Positions 60,816-64,000 of a DNA stretch of 64,000 nucleotides are shown here, one piece after another. This DNA comes from Prevotellaceae bacterium UBA4332 (GTDB lineage: Bacteria > Bacteroidota > Bacteroidia > Bacteroidales > Bacteroidaceae). Made by a program: the position numbers and the translations under genes. Every line of letters begins with the position of its first letter. Position 1 is the first letter of the stretch. The stretch is from positions 186,887 to 250,886 of the forward strand of contig DGTQ01000026.1 of the NCBI GenBank assembly GCA_002394365.1, written 5' to 3'. The notes under the pieces were generated by a model. That model was not told where the DNA came from. It saw nothing but the letters and a program-made list of their open reading frames with translations, and ran no database searches.

Positions 60816-61118
60816 TTAGAGCACAGCCGCACAAGCTTTCTTTATGTCAAACAATTTCAACAGCAAAGGCTTTTTCTGCTTAGCCACTGCCATATTGTAC
60901 CTTGATTGCATATTTATTAGCAATTCAGGATTTATCCCAAGAGCAGCCTCTACCATTAGGGCAAAGTCGGTAGTTACTGAACGTTTTCCGTTCAATATCT
61001 CGTTTAATTGAGTATAAGGTACATTCAGTAGTTCAGAGAATTTCTTCTGTGACACTCCCCTAACCTCTAATTCCTCTTTTAGTACATCTCCTGGATGTGT
61101 TGGTATTCTGTTCATCAT
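60816..61118 (-). CDS. HigA-like XRE-family antitoxin (no toxin partner seen)
   Basis: 100 residues. HigA/VapI type helix-turn-helix: IPTHPGDVLKEELEVRGVSQ, KKFSELLNVPYTQLNEILNG, KRSVTTDFALMVEAALGI. HigA normally follows a small RelE-like HigB toxin. Here the upstream neighbour 25 bases away is the DUF262-HNH gene in the same direction, with no HigB-like ORF between. It may regulate the modification operon, or be a solitary antitoxin. Confidence 0.85.
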   Translation of the reverse strand: MMNRIPTHPGDVLKEELEVRGVSQKKFSELLNVPYTQLNEILNGKRSVTTDFALMVEAALGINPELLINMQSRYNMAVAKQKKPLLLKLFDIKKACAAVL

Positions 61119-61143
61119 TGATAGTGGTTTGTTATCTGTAATT

Positions 61144-62283
61144 TTATTTTGCTCCCTTCCTTCTGTTACACTCCCGACAGAGCATCTGGCAGTTTTCTAC
61201 TACCGTTCTGCCCCCGTCTCGCCAGGGAGTAATGTGGTCACCCTCCATAAACTCATAGTCGAACTCCTTGCCGCAGATTGGGCACACGTGCCCCTGCTTC
61301 TCCCATACCGCAAGTTTTATGTCCTCAGGGAAGGCACGCAGGTCAAGATAGTGCTCATCGCCTGTCAATACATAGGGTATTATGCCCTGCTGCCTCTGTA
61401 TCTCGCTGTCTCGCATCAAGGCTGAAATGCGCTTGCCCAGCTCTGCCGTATTGAGCGTCTCCTTACCGTATTTGTCATAGAAGTAAGCCCAGTCCAGTCC
61501 CTTCATTATCTTGCGGAACTTCTTCATGTCAAAGTTTGTAATCGCCCAGTTCAGCACCGTCTGGAAATAGCTCCACAGGTTGTTGGCGTTAGGGTCATGC
61601 TGGTGGTCAGCCATGTATTGCACGGCACTCATTCTGTGTCCCTCCCTCGTCTCGTGCTCAGCCATCCATTCCAGAGCCTTCTTCAGGAAGTCCTGACGTA
61701 TGGGCGTACCATTCACCAGGTCTTTGCCCAAACGGTATGCCCCGCAGTTGCTTTTTGAGAAATGTCTCTTGGCATCAGTCACAAACGGACCAGCATACAC
61801 TGCGTTGTTTATCTCCTGCTCGTTCAGGGGCTTGCCTGCTATGTTGATGGTCTGAAACCAGTTGAGCTTCTCCGAAGCCTTGCCTTCACACACATATACC
61901 GTCAGCTTGTAGTCCAGTATGCGCTTCTGTACGTCCTCTGGCTGGTTGAAGAAGTTCTTGAAGTCGTAGGAGAATTTGCCTGCCACGTATTCGCACAAGG
62001 AGAGAGTGCGTTGCTGACCGTCCATCACCTCGTAAGGGCATTCAGCATCCTCGCTTCTCTTCACCCAGTACATCACGTTCAGCGGATAGCCGTTGAGCAC
62101 AGTCGTTATCACAGCCTGCTGTTCCTTTTCGTTATAGATAAACTCACGCTGGTAAGGCGGACGGATGTCCAGCAGCCCGTCGTATCCCCTTACTCCCTGC
62201 TCGTCGTTATTGATGTAGCCTTTGGTTATCTCGCCAACGCTTACCTCAATCTGCTTTATCGTCATCTTTTCGTTTTCCATCAT
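61144..62283 (-). CDS. DUF262 and HNH endonuclease protein (GmrSD-like)
   Basis: 379 residues. N-terminal DUF262 (ParB/Srx-like fold) with RPPYQREFIYNEKEQQAVI and nucleotide motif DGQQR (88-92). C-terminal HNH nuclease (about 331-379): CPICGKEFDYEFMEGDHITP, then CQMLCRECNRRKG, with zinc-binding CxxC pairs and H-N-H residues. Related proteins are type IV restriction enzymes that attack modified DNA, or fusion restriction nucleases. Start ATG 62283 overlaps the methyltransferase stop by four bases (ATGA), so they are co-translated. Confidence 0.88.
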   Translation of the reverse strand: MMENEKMTIKQIEVSVGEITKGYINNDEQGVRGYDGLLDIRPPYQREFIYNEKEQQAVITTVLNGYPLNVMYWVKRSEDAECPYEVMDGQQRTLSLCEYVAGKFSYDFKNFFNQPEDVQKRILDYKLTVYVCEGKASEKLNWFQTINIAGKPLNEQEINNAVYAGPFVTDAKRHFSKSNCGAYRLGKDLVNGTPIRQDFLKKALEWMAEHETREGHRMSAVQYMADHQHDPNANNLWSYFQTVLNWAITNFDMKKFRKIMKGLDWAYFYDKYGKETLNTAELGKRISALMRDSEIQRQQGIIPYVLTGDEHYLDLRAFPEDIKLAVWEKQGHVCPICGKEFDYEFMEGDHITPWRDGGRTVVENCQMLCRECNRRKGAK

Positions 62284-63356
62284 ATCTTTTGCGGGTGTTT
62301 GTTGCGGATTAAAATTCTGCTATATTGTCTTTTTCCTTTTACTACACCACATCCACCTCTATCCTCTGGATGAGCATGATAACCAACTGCTTCTAAAACA
62401 GAAGATGGTGCAGAGGCTCGTGTATTACCACTTGCTTGCCATATAATTTCAAATTGCTCAGGACTATATTTGTCAAGGAATGTTATAGGGACCCCCATTA
62501 AACCATCATAATCGCATGGTATATCTGCTGTTTTATTTACATTTATTGCATCATAATTATCGAATTGTGGATATTCTTCAGGCGAATATCTACATACTAA
62601 ATCTATGAATTCATTTCTTTTAGGAATTTCAAGGTTTGTAAACCAATGAACACCTGAAACACGAATCATATCTTTTTTATGGTCTCCTGCTGTAGCAATA
62701 TCTTCATAAGGCGAAAAGAAATGTGTAGCACCTCCCTTAAAACCATAGCCAAGCCATATTTGGTTATTAATAACATAGGGGAATATTTCCTTGTAAATAA
62801 TTGCCCCCTGATTTCCTACTATCAGGAACTTCTTTCCATACTTCATCAGTTGCCCAACATACTCCCTAAACAAGGAGAAAGGCGGATTAGTTACAACAAT
62901 ATCTGCCTGCTTCAGTAGCTCGATGCACTCAGGGTCTCGGAAGTCGCCCGTCCTAAGTGTGGAAAGCACATTCTTGTCATTCTTTAAGAGATACTGCACA
63001 TCGCTTAGGTCAACAGCTCCGTCACCGTTCAGGTCTTTTACCTCCGTTATCTCCACCTTGTAGGCTATCTTCTTTGGCTCGTCGTCGAAGTCGCCAAAGT
63101 CTATCATCAGCTCATTGCCCTGCACAGGCGAGCCGTTATAGCAGGTGCAGATAAGTTTCTTCAACCCTAACTGGTTGAAGCGCAAAGCGAAATACTTAAA
63201 GAAATTACTCTCATAAGGGTCGTCACAATTACACAGCACCACCTTGTCCCTAAAGTGCTGCCAATAATGCTGCAACTCCCTCTCGATGTCCGTCAACTGC
63301 GTGTAGAATTCGTCCTTCTTCGCAATCTTGGCATTGTTCAGGTTCTTGTTTGCCAT
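62280..63356 (-). CDS. EcoRI-type adenine-specific DNA methyltransferase
   Basis: 358 residues. The family opening MANKNLNNAKIAKKDEFYTQ, then CDDPYESNFFKYFALRF (44-60), catalytic NPPFSLFREYV (157 on), and FLIVGNQGAIIYKEIFPYV, PCDYDGLMGVPITFLDKYSP. Methylates N6 of adenine in a short site; the site is unknown. Unusual: between residues 108 and 120 there is a dockerin/EF-hand-like loop (D108-L-N110-G-D112-G-A-V-D116-L-S-D119-V) in a segment that varies among homologues. It lies downstream of the second structured RNA and overlaps the DUF262-HNH gene. Confidence 0.9.
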   Translation of the reverse strand: MANKNLNNAKIAKKDEFYTQLTDIERELQHYWQHFRDKVVLCNCDDPYESNFFKYFALRFNQLGLKKLICTCYNGSPVQGNELMIDFGDFDDEPKKIAYKVEITEVKDLNGDGAVDLSDVQYLLKNDKNVLSTLRTGDFRDPECIELLKQADIVVTNPPFSLFREYVGQLMKYGKKFLIVGNQGAIIYKEIFPYVINNQIWLGYGFKGGATHFFSPYEDIATAGDHKKDMIRVSGVHWFTNLEIPKRNEFIDLVCRYSPEEYPQFDNYDAINVNKTADIPCDYDGLMGVPITFLDKYSPEQFEIIWQASGNTRASAPSSVLEAVGYHAHPEDRGGCGVVKGKRQYSRILIRNKHPQKI

Positions 63357-63413
63357 AGCCCATGCATTTTCATGGCGTATTGCTTATCTTCGGAGGTAGG
63401 CTAACTGAGGGCA

Positions 63414-63442
63414 CAAAAAAACATGGACGATCATCATCCATG
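63414..63442 (-). terminator. Intrinsic terminator at the 3' end of RNA B
   Basis: CATGGA (63422-63427) and TCCATG (63437-63442) stem, then seven U on the minus strand, before the methyltransferase. Confidence 0.75.
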
Positions 63443-63667
63443 CTTCAACGGCCCTAGGAAGCCTAAACACACCCGATAAGTCACGCCCATGCATAACGCA
63501 CAGACGTTTGCGACTTATTCTTTCGGTGAGTTAGTTCTTGAATTTCCTAGGTTCTTGAAGCAATTCCGAATAACAGCAAACGCTTGTTAATAATTCGATA
63601 TGTCACGCTGGTGCTTTCGCTAAAGCTTTGTATGCAGGGCATAATCCCCGCCTATGCCAGCGATTAG
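63414..63667 (-). ncRNA. Structured leader/small RNA B upstream of the EcoRI-type MTase operon
   Basis: About 254 nt from the promoter at 63671-63702. Order on the minus strand: 5' hairpin CGCTGG/CCAGCG with inner GGCATA/TATGCC, block ACAAGCGTTTGCTGTTATTC, long stem pairing GCTTCAA and CCTAGGAA (63543-63561) with TTCCTAGG and TTGAAGC (63442-63460), apical hairpin ATAAGTC/GACTTAT, terminator. Same plan as RNA A at 2870-3083, with different stem sequences that still pair. Confidence 0.6.
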
Positions 63668-63670
63668 GTG

Positions 63671-63702
63671 CAAAATTAAGAAAAAGTTTTGTTTTCGCCA
63701 AA
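63671..63702 (-). promoter_or_regulatory. Promoter for RNA B and the MTase operon
   Basis: Minus-strand TTTG (63699-63702), 20-base spacer, TAATTTTG (63671-63678); identical to 3087-3118 including the spacer. Confidence 0.8.
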
Positions 63703-63744
63703 CAAAGGAGAGAAAAATGCAAAAAATAAAGAATTTGGCAAAAT

Positions 63745-63840
63745 AACCTCACTAAGGTCACTTATGCGCTGGGAAGGCGCATAAACACTGGTGTTGAGGC
63801 GAGTGACCTGTCTTCGAAACACCTCACTTAGAGGTCACTT
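63745..63840. repeat. Dispersed structured element (CCTCAC family), copy 2
   Basis: 96 bases homologous to 39856-39950. It folds as AGGTCACT / AGTGACCT with an inner ATGCGC/GCGCAT hairpin, and ends ACCTCACTTAGAGGTCACTT. It lies just upstream of the RNA B promoter. Confidence 0.65.
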
Positions 63841-64000
63841 GAGACCCCCTCCCTGTCAGTTTCAAACTGACATCCCTCCGCCGAGAGGGAGGGAATGAAT
63901 TACATTCAAATTATGGAAATCTGTCTCAAAAATCTATAGGAAAATCTATGAAAAATCGAAAAGAAAATAATAAAGAACGACCACTAGTGTCCACTAAAAA
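63841..64000. other. Window-end spacer with nested palindrome
   Basis: CCCTCC ... GTCAGTTTcAAACTGAC ... GGGAGGG nested stems between about 63846 and 63893, then AT-rich sequence. No gene is visible to the window edge. Confidence 0.4.

Noticed and set aside
60816..61118. Complete HigBA toxin-antitoxin module
   Set aside because: No HigB/RelE-like frame was found between 61118 and 61144 or downstream to 60570.

Overview
The window is a bacterial chromosome segment from the Bacteroidota, most likely the order Bacteroidales and probably Prevotellaceae. The reasons are the Bacteroidota-type promoter (TTTG about 20 bases before TAnnTTTG, as TAATTTTG or TAACTTTG) in front of many genes, the near absence of Shine-Dalgarno sites, a type IX secretion type C-terminal domain, PorT-type and OprO/P-type outer-membrane proteins, an oadG-oadA-oadB sodium pump, a fused NfnAB-like protein, an HU/SPOR protein and the Bacteroidales form of SRP RNA. 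Species cannot be fixed by eye.

Layout. 1-4 kb: a restriction-modification locus (a PD-ExK nuclease/N6-methyltransferase fusion cut by the window edge, and a second methyltransferase) behind a structured leader or small RNA, then a repeat-rich spacer. 4-15 kb: a secreted protein with a T9SS-type C-terminal domain, a periplasmic-binding-like protein with an outer-membrane barrel, then uvrA, lpxK, a purine nucleoside phosphorylase, thiL, a sugar nucleotidyltransferase and a DHH phosphoesterase. 15-31 kb, minus strand: an aminotransferase, two phenylacetate-CoA ligase type enzymes, a thioesterase, a sodium:solute symporter, a porin, an ACT-domain protein, IorAB, the Na+-pumping decarboxylase OadBAG and an alanine/Na+ symporter. 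Together these look like oxidative catabolism of aromatic amino acids (transamination, oxidative decarboxylation to aryl-acetyl-CoA, ATP recovery by the ligases run in reverse) next to sodium bioenergetics. 31-36 kb: FHA and HU/SPOR proteins, dipeptidyl peptidase III, a HEAT-like protein and a REP-associated (Y1) transposase with an extra C-terminal domain. 36.6-40.5 kb: an AT-rich accessory patch with small unknown genes and a peptidylarginine/agmatine deiminase family protein. 40.5-60.6 kb: housekeeping genes (serS, NfnAB-like, tRNA-Thr, SRP RNA, glycosyltransferase, apbE, Crp/Fnr regulator, M3 peptidase, dCMP deaminase, S41 protease, 5-FTHF cyclo-ligase, Rel/SpoT, a sigma factor) and a MacAB-TolC type efflux operon. 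60.8-64 kb: a second modification/defence operon (EcoRI-type adenine methyltransferase, DUF262-HNH protein, solitary HigA-like antitoxin).

The most striking observation is that both modification loci, about 60 kb apart, are preceded by the same architecture: a near-identical promoter, a variable 5' hairpin, a conserved AAGCGTTTGCT segment, a long CCTAGGAA/TTCCTAGG stem around a variable apical hairpin, and an intrinsic terminator before the methyltransferase. This looks like a small-RNA or attenuator family tied to DNA methyltransferase genes. I do not recognise it. A relation to 6S RNA (Bacteroidales-1) cannot be excluded without a covariance-model search.

The intergenic DNA is also unusual: several families of short dispersed palindromic elements, some apparently flanked by target duplications, and degenerate tandem repeats that begin at or just after stop codons. 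In two places these repeats run into the next gene's start, leaving uvrA without a canonical start codon and forming part of the signal peptide of an outer-membrane protein.
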